Source: Nocardioides halotolerans DSM 19273
GTDB lineage: Bacteria; Actinomycetota; Actinomycetes; Propionibacteriales; Nocardioidaceae
Direction of reading: 5' to 3'
Assembly: GCF_000422805.1 (NCBI RefSeq)
Contig: NZ_KE383925.1
Span: forward strand, 1-64,000
DNA length: 64,000 nucleotides
Under the pieces are notes generated by a model. The model did not search any database and was not told the DNA's origin. It saw nothing but the letters and a program-made list of their open reading frames with translations. Made by a program: the position numbers and the translations under genes. Positions 8,529-18,942 of the stretch are shown here, piece after piece. The number at the start of each line of letters is the position of its first letter. Position 1 is the stretch's first letter.

Positions 8529-8858
8529 TACCCCCGCGAGCTTCGGCCCCCAGTCCGTGGCGCCAGCTTCGCGGCGCCTGGCTCGCTGGCGCTCGCTGCG
8601 GCGCAGGCGCCACGGCCCGGAGGCCGATCGCGGGGCGCCTCGCTGCGCGAGGAACTACCGGGTCGCTTCGCTCCCACCGCCCCCATTGCGCTACCCGATA
8701 CCCCCGCGAGCTTCCGCCCCCAATCCGCGGCGCGGGCGCCGCGGCTCGGAGGCCGATCGCGGGGCGCCTCGCTGCGCTCGGAACTACCGGGTCGCTGCGC
8801 TCCCACGCTCCACTTGGGCTTTCCTACCCGCCTGCGTCGCGTCGGCTCGCGGGGGCAT
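8529..8858. repeat. Two diverged copies of an intergenic repeat; no gene
   Basis: The stretch holds two related blocks. GATACCCCCGCGAGCTT begins at 8527 and again at 8697, and GGAGGCCGATCGCGGGGCGC occurs at 8619 and again at 8748. A long block from there to GGTCGCTKCGCTCCCAC is shared at an offset of 129 bases. The first copy has about 41 extra bases, an imperfect palindrome around GGCTCGCTGGCGCTCGCTGCG. Small ORFs across it lack coding character. It lies between two genes that converge (the rightward DUF3017 gene and leftward mdh). Confidence 0.65.
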
Positions 8859-9845
8859 TTAGATCAACCCGAGGTCCTTCACGGCGTCGCGCTCCTCGCC
8901 GAGCTCGGCGACCGAGGCGTCGATGCGGCCGCGGGAGAAGTCGTCGATGTCGAGACCCTGGACGATCTCCCAGTCGCCGCCGCTGCAGGTCACCGGGAAC
9001 GACGAGACCAGGCCCTCCGGCACGCCGTAGGAGCCGTCGGAGACGACCGCCATCGAGACCCAGTCGCCCTCGGCCGAGCCGAACAGCCAGTCGCGGGCGG
9101 CGTCGATCGTCGCGGACGCCGCGGAGGCGGCCGAGGACGAGCCCCGGGCCTCGATGATGGCGGCGCCGCGCTTGGCGACGGTCGGGATGAAGGTGTTCTC
9201 GATCCAGTCCTGGTCGCCGACGGCCTCGGCGGCGTTGCGGCCGCCGACCTCGGCGTGGAACAGGTCGGGGTACTGGGTCGCGGAGTGGTTGCCCCAGATG
9301 GTCATGTGCTTGATGTCGGTGACGGGCGCGCCGGTCTTCGCCGCGAGCTGCGAGATCGCGCGGTTGTGGTCGAGACGGGTCAGCGCCGAGAACCGGTCGG
9401 TCGGGATGTCCGGCGCGTTGGACCTGGCGATCAGCGCGTTGGTGTTGGCGGGGTTGCCGGTCACGCCGATCCGGACGTCGTCGGCGGCCACCTTGTTGAG
9501 GGCCTGGCCCTGGGCGGTGAAGATCGCGCCGTTGGCCGAGAGCAGGTCGCTGCGCTCCATGCCCGGCCCGCGCGGCCGGGCGCCGACCAGCAGGGCGAGG
9601 TTGACCCCGTCGAAGATCTTCTCCGCGTCGGCCCCGATCTCGACGCCGGCGAGGTGGGGGAAGGCGCAGTCGTCGAGCTCCATGACGACGCCCTCGAGCG
9701 CCTTCAGCGCGGGCTCGATCTCGAGCAGGCGCAGTTCGATCGGGCGGTCACCGGCGAGGGCACCGCTCGCGAGACGGAACAGCAGGCTGTAGCCGATCTG
9801 GCCGGCGGCACCGGTGACGGCGACCTTCAGGGGAGAAGAGCTCAC
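8859..9845 (-). CDS. mdh: Malate dehydrogenase
   Basis: This TCA cycle enzyme oxidises malate to oxaloacetate with NAD. With the GTG start chosen here it has 328 residues. AGGAG lies about 8 bases before that GTG; the longer open frame upstream has no such site. The N-terminal dinucleotide motif TGAAGQIGY is at 11-19, the substrate-binding arginines are in VGARPRGPGMERSD (Arg92 and Arg98), and the catalytic pair is Asp159 (TRLDHNR) and His187 (IWGNHSAT). The GARPRGPGMER form is that of the LDH/MDH type found in actinobacteria. Confidence 0.94.
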   Translation of the reverse strand: MSSSPLKVAVTGAAGQIGYSLLFRLASGALAGDRPIELRLLEIEPALKALEGVVMELDDCAFPHLAGVEIGADAEKIFDGVNLALLVGARPRGPGMERSDLLSANGAIFTAQGQALNKVAADDVRIGVTGNPANTNALIARSNAPDIPTDRFSALTRLDHNRAISQLAAKTGAPVTDIKHMTIWGNHSATQYPDLFHAEVGGRNAAEAVGDQDWIENTFIPTVAKRGAAIIEARGSSSAASAASATIDAARDWLFGSAEGDWVSMAVVSDGSYGVPEGLVSSFPVTCSGGDWEIVQGLDIDDFSRGRIDASVAELGEERDAVKDLGLI

Positions 9846-9917
9846 GAGACGACTCCTACGTGCGGTGGGCCGTTCGTCGGCCCGATCGTTGGCCCGGCCG
9901 ACGCTAGCAGCGGGCCC

Positions 9918-10622
9918 GTGCGCCACGATGTGCGGGTGGCTGGGCGGTGGGGACGGTACGTCGCGCTCGCCGCCGCCCTCGCGCTGCTCACCACCGGGTG
10001 CGGGGCCGCGTCGCCCGACAGCCCGCCGTCGGGCGTCGACGAGCTCACGATCCCGACGCCCTCACCCGACCCGCGCGACTTCGTGCGCCGCGTCGACAAC
10101 CCGTGGCTCGCGCTGGTGCCCGGCCGGACCTGGCGCTACCGCGTCAGCGGCACGGCCGTCGGCACGCTGGAGATCACGGTCGAGGACGGGACCCACGAGG
10201 TGGCCGGCGTCGCGACCACCGCGGTGCGGCGCACCGAACCGACGGGCGACCAGGTCGTCGACTACTACGCCCAGGATCGGCGCGGCAACGTTTGGTGGTT
10301 CGGTCGCGAGGGGGTGTGGCTGGCCGGCGAGGCCGGCGCCGAGGCCGGCCTCGCGATGCCGGGGTCGCCGCGCGTGGGCGACGGTTGGCGGGCGGCGTAC
10401 GGCGCCGACGTGGTCGACGTGCGCGTCACCGTCGAGACCCGCGACCAGCCCGTGACCACCCCGGCGGGGAGGTACCAGCACACCGTCACGGTCGACGTCT
10501 CCAGCTCGCTCGCGCCCGGCACGACGACGCGGTCCTTCTACGAGCGCGGGGTCGGGCTCGTCGAGGAGCTCTCGACCACCGGCCCGGTCCACCTCGCCGA
10601 GCTGGAGACCCCGCCGCGCTAG
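9918..10622 (+). CDS. Putative lipoprotein of unknown function
   Basis: The N-terminus is a lipoprotein signal: basic residues, the hydrophobic run YVALAAALALL, then lipobox TTGC. The mature part of about 205 residues reads as a beta-rich domain (WLALVPGRTWRYRVSGTAVG, then TVEDGTHEVAGVATTAVRR and DYYAQDRRGNVWWFGR). This resembles bacterial lipoproteins whose domain interprets a substrate-dependent colour or redox assay in name only; I do not recognise a specific family. Three in-frame GTG codons (9918, 9930, 9936) could start it and none has a clear ribosome site. It is divergent from mdh across 72 bases. Confidence 0.65.
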   Translation: MRHDVRVAGRWGRYVALAAALALLTTGCGAASPDSPPSGVDELTIPTPSPDPRDFVRRVDNPWLALVPGRTWRYRVSGTAVGTLEITVEDGTHEVAGVATTAVRRTEPTGDQVVDYYAQDRRGNVWWFGREGVWLAGEAGAEAGLAMPGSPRVGDGWRAAYGADVVDVRVTVETRDQPVTTPAGRYQHTVTVDVSSSLAPGTTTRSFYERGVGLVEELSTTGPVHLAELETPPR

Positions 10623-10647
10623 GCCACGGCCTGGGACGCGGGCCGGG

Positions 10648-11691
10648 TCATTCGGGCGGGCGCATCTGGGTCGTCTGGGTGCCCGGGTCGACCGGGGGCT
10701 GGGCCGCCGGAGGCTGCTCGACCTCGGGCTGGACCACGTGGGACTGCTCCACCTGCGACTGGGCCGGCGTCGCCGGCGGCTGCCACTGCTCCAGCGGCTT
10801 CCACTCCTGCGCGGCGTGGTCCCACTGCCAGCCGTCCTGGATGATCGGCTCCTGCTCCCACGCGGCCTGCTCCTGGGCGCTCTGCTGCTGGTTCCACTCC
10901 TGCTGGAACTGGTCGGGCGCGCCGTAGCCCGGCACGGCGGCCGGCGACGGCCGGCTGAACGTCAGCCCCGAGCCGGGCACCGGGTCGGTGCCGTGGCCGA
11001 AGACCAGCGGGTAGACCAGGCCGCCCAGGGCCCCGCCGATGGCCGGGGCGAGGATGAACAGCCAGAGCTGGACGATCGCGTCACCGCCGGCGAAGAGGGC
11101 GGGGCCGATCGAGCGGGCGGGGTTGACCGAGGTGCCGGTGGCCGGGATGGCGACGAAGTGGATCGCGGTGAGCGTGAGGCCGATGGCCAGCGGCGCCAGG
11201 GCCGGGTGCTCGAACCGCGCGTCGGTGACGGCGAGGATCACCATGATGAAGAGCATCGTGAGGATCAGCTCGAGCAGGAACGCCGCCCACCAGGCGTAGC
11301 CGCTGCCCTCGTCGCCGAAGAAGTTCTGCCCCATGTTGCCCTCGGAGTCGAAGTTCTCGAACCCGTGCAGCAGCACGAAGAGCGACAGCCCGGCCACGAT
11401 CGCGCCGGCGAGCTGCGCACCGACGTAGACCGGCACCTGCCGCCAGGCGATCCGTCCGCCCATCGCCGCGCCGACCGAGACGGCGGGGTTGAAGTGTCCA
11501 CCCGAGATGCGCCCGACGGCGTAGGCCATGAGCAGCACGGCGAGGCCGAAGGTGAACCCGACGGCGACGTAGTCGGCGCCGCCCCCGGCGTTGTTCGCGA
11601 ACACGACGGACCCGCAGCCGAAGAAGACGAGCACGAACGTCCCGAGCGCTTCGGCGGAGACCTTCTGGACGGTGGTGGAGGTGTCTGCCAT
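10648..11691 (-). CDS. Aquaporin (MIP family) with an unusual Q/E/P/W-rich C-terminal tail
   Basis: This is a water (or small solute) channel. Residues about 1-250 form the MIP fold with six membrane segments and both NPA boxes, GGHFNPAVSVGAAMGG and TGTSVNPARSIGPAL; the residues around the second box suit an AqpZ-like water channel. About 95 extra residues follow, rich in Gln, Glu, Pro and Trp, with repeated W-containing units (EWNQQQ, AWEQEP, GWQWDH, EWKPLEQW). Usual AqpZ proteins end soon after the sixth helix. The ATG chosen reads MADTSTTVQK; an upstream in-frame extension covers the divergent icd promoter and is unlikely. Confidence 0.88.
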   Translation of the reverse strand: MADTSTTVQKVSAEALGTFVLVFFGCGSVVFANNAGGGADYVAVGFTFGLAVLLMAYAVGRISGGHFNPAVSVGAAMGGRIAWRQVPVYVGAQLAGAIVAGLSLFVLLHGFENFDSEGNMGQNFFGDEGSGYAWWAAFLLELILTMLFIMVILAVTDARFEHPALAPLAIGLTLTAIHFVAIPATGTSVNPARSIGPALFAGGDAIVQLWLFILAPAIGGALGGLVYPLVFGHGTDPVPGSGLTFSRPSPAAVPGYGAPDQFQQEWNQQQSAQEQAAWEQEPIIQDGWQWDHAAQEWKPLEQWQPPATPAQSQVEQSHVVQPEVEQPPAAQPPVDPGTQTTQMRPPE

Positions 11692-11784
11692 GGCCGACAC
11701 CCTAGTCAGGTCGCCGTCCCTTTTGCGCCCCTCAGGTCGCGGTGCGAGGCTGGCTGGGTGCCGACGTCTTCGCGGCGTCAGGTA

Positions 11785-11798
11785 TCTTGACGTCAAGA
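11785..11798. promoter_or_regulatory. Perfect 14-bp palindrome upstream of icd (candidate operator)
   Basis: TCTTGACGTCAAGA is a perfect palindrome, 41 bases before the icd start and 93 bases from the aqp start. It is the only perfect palindrome of this length I noticed between the two divergent genes. It could bind a dimeric regulator controlling one or both genes. The regulator is not identified. Confidence 0.5.
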
Positions 11799-11839
11799 CA
11801 TTTAACCCGAGCACAGCCCGTCGTACAGGAGTGACCGCA

Positions 11840-14046
<2,207 letters not shown>

Positions 14047-14050
<4 letters not shown>

Positions 14051-14565
14051 CCGAGGCGCCGACCAGCAACCCGAGCCCGCCGGACCTCACCCGGCGGACG
14101 CTGACGCCGTTCGGCTACGCCGTGTGCGTGGTGGTGCCGCTGGTGATCGCCGCACTGGGCTTCACGTTCCTCCACTTCCACTACGACAAGGAGGACCTCG
14201 TCGACGGGCGCCTGCTGCCGATCCTCACCTCCGACTCGCAGGAGGGTGACGAGGCCGCCGGCGCGCAGGTGACCGGCGAGCTGGAGCTCGGCGACGACGG
14301 GTGCCTGCGGCTGGCCGCTGCCGACGGGAGCCAGGTGGAGCTGGTCTGGCCGGCCGACTACGAGGCGAGCGTCCAGCACGTCGGGCGCAGTGACCAGGTC
14401 AAGGTCTACGACGTCGACCGCGACATCGTCGCCCGGAGCAGCCAGGCGATCGAGCTGGGTGGCGGGTTCAGCAGCGACCTCGCGCCCTACGCCGGGAGCG
14501 ACTGCGCCCCCGCCTCGGGCGAGGTCTTCCTGGTGCAGTCGACGCCGCGCGTCGTCGGCTCCTGA
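14047..14565 (+). CDS. Hypothetical membrane-anchored protein coupled to icd
   Basis: The 172-residue protein has a soluble N-terminus of about 20 residues, one hydrophobic helix (about 24-45, VCVVVPLVIAALGFTFLHF) and a domain outside the membrane with two cysteines (DDGCLRLA and GSDCAPASG), which could pair. The GTG start overlaps the icd stop (GTGA). I do not recognise the family. A link to icd is shown only by the overlap. Confidence 0.68.
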
Positions 14566-14573
14566 GCCCCTCC

Positions 14574-15809
14574 GTGGCGAGCAGCGGGACCGAGACCGCC
14601 GAGGACGCCGCCGCAGGCGCTCGCGCGGCCCACTTCGGGCTCGCGGTGCTCGCCCTCGGGATGGGCGGCTTCACGATCGGGACCACCGAGTTCGTGACCA
14701 TGGGCGTGCTGCCGCAGGTGGCCGACGGCGTGGACGTCTCGATCCCGGTGGCGGGCCGGGTGATCTCGGCCTACGCGCTGGGCGTGGTGGTCGGCGCCCC
14801 GGTGCTCGCCTACTTCGGCGCCAGGCTCCCACGTCGCCAGCTGCTGCTGGGCCTGATGGCGGCCTACGGGCTGTTCAACGCCCTCAGCGCGCTGGCGCCG
14901 AACCTCCCGATGCTGTTGGTCGCGCGCTTCCTCGACGGGCTGCCGCACGGTGGCTACTTCGGCGTCGCCTCGCTCGTCGCCGCGAGCATGGTCGCGCCCG
15001 AGCGGCGTGGCCGCGCGATGGCGCTGGTGCTGATGGGGCTCCCGGTCGCCAATGTCGTGGGCGTGCCCGCCGCGACGTGGATCGGGCAGAACCTGGGCTG
15101 GCGGTCGTCGTACTGGCTGGTCGCCGGGCTCTCCGCGCTCACGGTGGCGCTGGTGCTGGCCTTCGTGCCGGACTACGCGGGCAATCCCGAGGCGACCGGC
15201 CGCCGCGAGCTGCAGGCACTGCGCAGGCCCCAGGTGTGGTTCACGATCGTCGCCGGGGCGGTGGGCTTCGGCGGCATGTTCGCGATGTACTCCTACGTCG
15301 CGCCCATGGCCACCAGGGTGGGCGACCTCCCGGACTCCGCCGTTCCGGTCTTCCTGCTGACGCTCGGGATCGGCATGGTCTTCGGCAACTGGGTGGCCGG
15401 CCACGCCGTCGACTGGTCGCTGAAGAGGTCGCTGCTCCTCGCCCCCGTCGCGCTCGCGCTCACGCTGGTCGGGGCATGGCTGCTGCTGCCGCTCGGCTAC
15501 GCCAGCCTGCCCGCGTTCTTCCTCATCGCCACCACCGGCTCCGTGCTCGCGCTCGGCATGATGATGCGGCTGATCGACGCCGCCGGGCACGCCGAGACCC
15601 TCGGCGCGGCGCTCAGCCACGGCGCGCTCAACATCGGCAACGCCGTCGGCGCCTGGCTCGGCGGGGTGACCATCGCGGCCGGCTACGGCTACCGGTCGCC
15701 GCTCGTGGTCGGCGTGGGGCTGTCGCTCGCCGGGCTCGTCGTGTTCGTGGTCGCGTTCTCGCTCGACCGCGCGCCGGCCGCCGCCCACTCCGACGCCGTC
15801 ACGTCGTAG
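14574..15809 (+). CDS. MFS transporter, DHA1 drug/arabinose efflux-like
   Basis: This 411-residue protein with 12 predicted membrane helices belongs to the major facilitator superfamily. Its start (LGMGGFTIGTTEFVTMGVLP) is the signature of the AraJ/chloramphenicol-efflux branch, and FGARLPRRQLL is the loop 2-3 motif. Proton-driven export of a small molecule is expected; the substrate is not known. The GTG start lies 8 bases after the previous stop. The last 121 bases overlap, on the opposite strand, the end of the GNAT gene. Confidence 0.88.
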   Translation: MASSGTETAEDAAAGARAAHFGLAVLALGMGGFTIGTTEFVTMGVLPQVADGVDVSIPVAGRVISAYALGVVVGAPVLAYFGARLPRRQLLLGLMAAYGLFNALSALAPNLPMLLVARFLDGLPHGGYFGVASLVAASMVAPERRGRAMALVLMGLPVANVVGVPAATWIGQNLGWRSSYWLVAGLSALTVALVLAFVPDYAGNPEATGRRELQALRRPQVWFTIVAGAVGFGGMFAMYSYVAPMATRVGDLPDSAVPVFLLTLGIGMVFGNWVAGHAVDWSLKRSLLLAPVALALTLVGAWLLLPLGYASLPAFFLIATTGSVLALGMMMRLIDAAGHAETLGAALSHGALNIGNAVGAWLGGVTIAAGYGYRSPLVVGVGLSLAGLVVFVVAFSLDRAPAAAHSDAVTS

Positions 15810-16876
15810 TGCGCCAGGTCGGCGCGGCCGGCACCCACCCACGCGCCGTACCGCTCGATGCCGTAGAGCCCGAACCCCAGCCGCTCCGCGACGGCGCGGG
15901 AGGCGGTGTTGCCGGCCGCGACGAGGGCGGTGACCCGCTTGAGGTCCATCGTCGCGAAGACGTGGTCGACGACGGTGCGCACGGCGCGCGTCGCCAGGCC
16001 GCGGCCGCGCGCGTCGGGGTGCAGCCACCACCCGACCTCGCACTCGACGCCGGGCGTGTGGTTGAACCACAGCACCGTGCCCAGGATCCGGTCGTCGTCC
16101 GGGTCGGCGACCGCCCAGGTCACCGACTGCCCGGTCGCCTCCAGCTCGCGACGCCGCTCGACGAAGGTCGTCGCGTGGTCGAGCGTGTACGGCGCCGGCT
16201 TGTGGCCGAGCCAGCGCTCGGTCTCCGGCTCGGCCGTGCCCTCGTGGATGCGCGGCGCGTCGTCCGCCCGCACCGCGCGCAGGCGGAACCCGTCGCCCTC
16301 GAGGACGGGCACCTCCAGCCAGGTCGAGCGCGGCTCGCGCGGGTCGTCCCTGAGCAGCGTGCCGATCCAGGCGTCGCGACGCGCACCGCGCTGGGGGAGG
16401 TAGCAGCGCAGCGTGCCCTCGACCGTGAACCCCAGCCGCCAGGCCACCTTGCGGCTCGCCCAGTTGCCGGTGAACGCCTGCCACACGATGGTCTGGAGGC
16501 CGAGCTCGGCGAACCCCCAGTCGACCAGCAGTCGCAGGGCCCTCAGCACCGCGCCCGTGCCGCGCACGTCGGGGTGCGACCCGTAGGCGATCTCGGCACG
16601 GCCGGGCCCCTCGTCGCGCAGCGAGATCGTGCCGGCGTACCTCCCCTCGACCTCGACGGCGAACGCCCACTCGGTCCCCTTCGCCCAGCCCTCGGGGAGG
16701 ACCTTCAGGCCGTAGTCCTCCGCGTCGGTCTCGCTGTAGGGGACGGGCACGGTGGTCCACGCGATCGAGGCGGGGTCGCGGCACTGCTCGACCATCCGCG
16801 GCACGTCGTCGGCCCGGTGCGCCCGCAGGGTCACGACACCGTCGGTGAGGGTGGGCGGGGTGGTCGGCGCAGGCAT
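15689..16876 (-). CDS. Tandem-domain GNAT family N-acetyltransferase
   Basis: The 395-residue protein contains two GNAT acetyltransferase domains in one chain (about 10-175 and 195-370). Each shows an acetyl-CoA motif: HPDVRGTGAVLRALR in the first and HPDARGRGLATRAVR in the second. Each also has the later WQAFTGNWASRKVAWRLGF or ALVAAGNTASRAVAERLGF segment typical of RimJ/RimL-like enzymes. The substrate is unknown. The C-terminal Ser/Thr-rich tail is coded opposite the end of the MFS gene; tail-to-tail overlap of this size is unusual. The ATG giving MPAPTTPP was chosen because the frame further upstream runs into the SRPBCC gene. Confidence 0.87.
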   Translation of the reverse strand: MPAPTTPPTLTDGVVTLRAHRADDVPRMVEQCRDPASIAWTTVPVPYSETDAEDYGLKVLPEGWAKGTEWAFAVEVEGRYAGTISLRDEGPGRAEIAYGSHPDVRGTGAVLRALRLLVDWGFAELGLQTIVWQAFTGNWASRKVAWRLGFTVEGTLRCYLPQRGARRDAWIGTLLRDDPREPRSTWLEVPVLEGDGFRLRAVRADDAPRIHEGTAEPETERWLGHKPAPYTLDHATTFVERRRELEATGQSVTWAVADPDDDRILGTVLWFNHTPGVECEVGWWLHPDARGRGLATRAVRTVVDHVFATMDLKRVTALVAAGNTASRAVAERLGFGLYGIERYGAWVGAGRADLAHYDVTASEWAAAGARSSENATTNTTSPASDSPTPTTSGDR

Positions 16877-16938
16877 GCGGGGAGCGTGGTTGACCCGGCC
16901 GCTAGACGCAACTCGATTCGCCGGCGGCCGGGCGCGGC

Positions 16939-17361
16939 TCAGGCGCCGTCGGCGGTCACATGACGGGCGAGCGACTCCGCCTCGCTGTCGACCATGCTCC
17001 GGATCTTGCGCGACGCCACCGCGCCCAGCACGGTGCCGAGCCACCCGCTCATCTCGAACGACAGCGTGACGCGGCACGCATCGGGGGAGGTCGGCTCCAC
17101 CAGGTGGTCGGCGTGCTGCACGACGGCCCGGCCAGCCGACCCCCACTGGAAGCGGCGGCCCGGCTCCAGGACCTCCACCTGGTAGGTGGCCGAACCCCGC
17201 CCCGGCTGCGTGATCCTCACGTCGGTGCCGACCTGGAGCGGCCCGGCCGGCTCGACCGCCGTGAAGGTGGGCGCCCAGGATGGCCAGGACCCGACGTCCT
17301 CGAGCACCGCCCATACGCGGTCCGAAGGACGTGGGATGTCGATGGTCCTCGTGTACTTCAC
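16939..17361 (-). CDS. SRPBCC family (polyketide cyclase/START-like) protein
   Basis: The 140-residue protein has the ligand-binding SRPBCC helix-grip fold: TRTIDIPRPSDRVWAVLEDVGSWPSWAP at the N-terminus (the W-x2-W pair is typical) and a long C-terminal helix (SMVDSEAESLARH). The GTG chosen has a perfect AGGAGG six bases upstream. A longer form starting at an ATG 17 codons earlier is less likely. No ligand can be named. Confidence 0.85.
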   Translation of the reverse strand: MKYTRTIDIPRPSDRVWAVLEDVGSWPSWAPTFTAVEPAGPLQVGTDVRITQPGRGSATYQVEVLEPGRRFQWGSAGRAVVQHADHLVEPTSPDACRVTLSFEMSGWLGTVLGAVASRKIRSMVDSEAESLARHVTADGA

Positions 17362-17569
17362 GATCCTCCTCGCGCAGTGGCCCGACGGCTGTCGGCCGAC
17401 AAGCGTAGACACTGATCCCGGCCGCGACGACCTGGCGGAGGCTGTCCTGTCGGTGTGAGGCCTCGAGGGCCAGCAGCTGACCAGGCGCGAGCGGCAGACC
17501 TCATCGGTCCGCGATCATCGGGTCTCCGCGCCCGCGAGCATCCAGGCTGGATGACGAAAGGAGGGCCCC

Positions 17570-18442
17570 GTGATCGCCGCTCTCAACCAGGTCGTCGACG
17601 CTGTCGAAGCTCGGCTGGCCGACGACCCGTCGAGCCAGGTCGACGCCTCGGCGCTGGCGAGCAGGCTCGGCACGACCGAGCACCACCTGCGCCGGATGTT
17701 CTCGTCGCTGGCCGGGATGCCGCTGTCGGAGTACGGTCGGCGGCGCCGGATGTCGCTGGCGGCCGCGGAGCTGGTCGCCGGTGACGACGACCTGCTCACG
17801 ATCGCGGTCCGGCACGGCTACGGGTCGACCGAGGCGTTCGGCCGTGCGTTCCGCGCCGTGCACGGCACCAGCCCGGCCGACGTACGCCGGGACGGGGGTC
17901 CGCTACGCACCCAACCGCAGGTCAGGTTCCACCTGACCGTGCAAGGAGGAACACCCATGGACACCCGCATCGTCGACCTGCCCGCCACCCGTGTCGTCGG
18001 CCACGCCCGACGAGTCCGGCTCGTGCACGAGGGCGTCAACCCTCAGATCGCTGAGCACGTCGCCGCCATCGCTCCCGAGGAGACCGCGCGGCTGCGGGCG
18101 CTCAACGACACCGAGCCGCGCGGGGTGCTCGCCGTGAGCGCCGACCTCGACCCCGACCGCGCCGAGGGCAGCGAGCTCACCTACCTCCACGGCGTCGCCA
18201 CCACGGCCGATCCCGGAGGCCTCGACACCATCGAGCTCGAGGCCGGCTCGTGGGCCGTCTTCCGCACCGACGGTCCGCATCCCGCCACGCTGCAGACGGC
18301 GTGGGCCGCCACCGCGACGGACTGGTTCCCGTCCCAGCCGTGGCGCCTGCGGCCCGGCCCGGAGATCGTCGCGATGCTCGCCTTCGACCCGGTTGCGGCG
18401 ACGGCGACCTGCGACCTGTGGCTGCCCGTCGAGCCTGCCTGA
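17570..18442 (+). CDS. AraC-type regulator with GyrI-like effector domain
   Basis: This 290-residue transcription regulator has an N-terminal AraC DNA-binding domain (about 5-105), with two helix-turn-helix parts (DASALASRLGTTEHHLRRMF, and TIAVRHGYGSTEAFGRAFRAVHG). A GyrI-like effector domain follows from about 130 to 290 (RIVDLPATRVVGHARRVRLV, ending TCDLWLPVEPA). The GTG start follows GGAGGG. The effector domain can also start by itself from an internal ribosome site (see 17943). Known relatives sense drugs or small aromatic molecules; the effector is unknown here. Confidence 0.88.
   Translation: MIAALNQVVDAVEARLADDPSSQVDASALASRLGTTEHHLRRMFSSLAGMPLSEYGRRRRMSLAAAELVAGDDDLLTIAVRHGYGSTEAFGRAFRAVHGTSPADVRRDGGPLRTQPQVRFHLTVQGGTPMDTRIVDLPATRVVGHARRVRLVHEGVNPQIAEHVAAIAPEETARLRALNDTEPRGVLAVSADLDPDRAEGSELTYLHGVATTADPGGLDTIELEAGSWAVFRTDGPHPATLQTAWAATATDWFPSQPWRLRPGPEIVAMLAFDPVAATATCDLWLPVEPA
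17943..17959 (+). promoter_or_regulatory. Internal Shine-Dalgarno plus in-frame ATG for the GyrI-like domain
   Basis: AAGGAGGA at 17943-17950 stands 6 bases before an in-frame ATG (17957). It lies exactly at the junction between the AraC DNA-binding domain and the GyrI-like domain. Initiation here would give a free 161-residue effector domain beginning MDTRIVDLPATR. The site is stronger than those of most genes in the window. Confidence 0.55.
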
Positions 18443-18474
18443 CATCGGGCCGCCAACGGCGCCTGACCTGCCGG

Positions 18475-18864
18475 TCAGCGCCAGCGGTCGCCGGGGGCGG
18501 AGAGCCAGGTCCGCCAGACGTGTCCCCACGGCACGACGGCGATGATCAGCACCACGAGCGAGCAGTTGACCATGACGTCGGTGGCAGCGTCGTCCAGATC
18601 ACCGGAGACGGCGCGGGGGAGCGCGACGACCGCGAGCCACAGCAGCTTCCAGACCGACTCGAAGACGAGGACGGGCAGGAGCGCCACTGGGTGTCGCAAC
18701 CCCAGCATCGCGAGAAGCGACACGGCGACGAGCAGGCACAGCGTCACGCCCTCGTAGAGCGGCATCGTGTGTGCCTCGGGCAGGTGCGGCCACTTCACGA
18801 CGACGAGACCGGCGGCCATCAGCAGGTAGCCGGCGCGCATCAGGTTCAGGCGGGCGACAGACAC
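18475..18864 (-). CDS. Small polytopic membrane protein, unknown function
   Basis: The 129-residue protein has four hydrophobic segments (RAGYLLMAAGLVVVKW, VTLCLLVAVSLLAML, ALLPVLVFESVWKLLWLAVVAL, and VNCSLVVLIIAVVPWG). The GTG start chosen has GGAGAAG about 6 bases upstream; the frame is open for nine more codons. It lies 78 bases after the MMPL gene on the same strand, so both may be read from the MMPL promoter. I do not recognise a functional family. Confidence 0.7.
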   Translation of the reverse strand: MSVARLNLMRAGYLLMAAGLVVVKWPHLPEAHTMPLYEGVTLCLLVAVSLLAMLGLRHPVALLPVLVFESVWKLLWLAVVALPRAVSGDLDDAATDVMVNCSLVVLIIAVVPWGHVWRTWLSAPGDRWR

Positions 18865-18942
18865 GGGACTTCTCCGTTCGGTGGTGAGCACCGCCGGCCC
18901 CAGCGGAGCGCTGGGGCCGGCGGCTGAGGAAAGGCGGACGGG

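Noticed and set aside
8145..8860. Short frames within the repeat after DUF3017
   Set aside because: They read through the repeat units in all frames with Arg/Ala/Pro/Ser-rich products and no ribosome sites.
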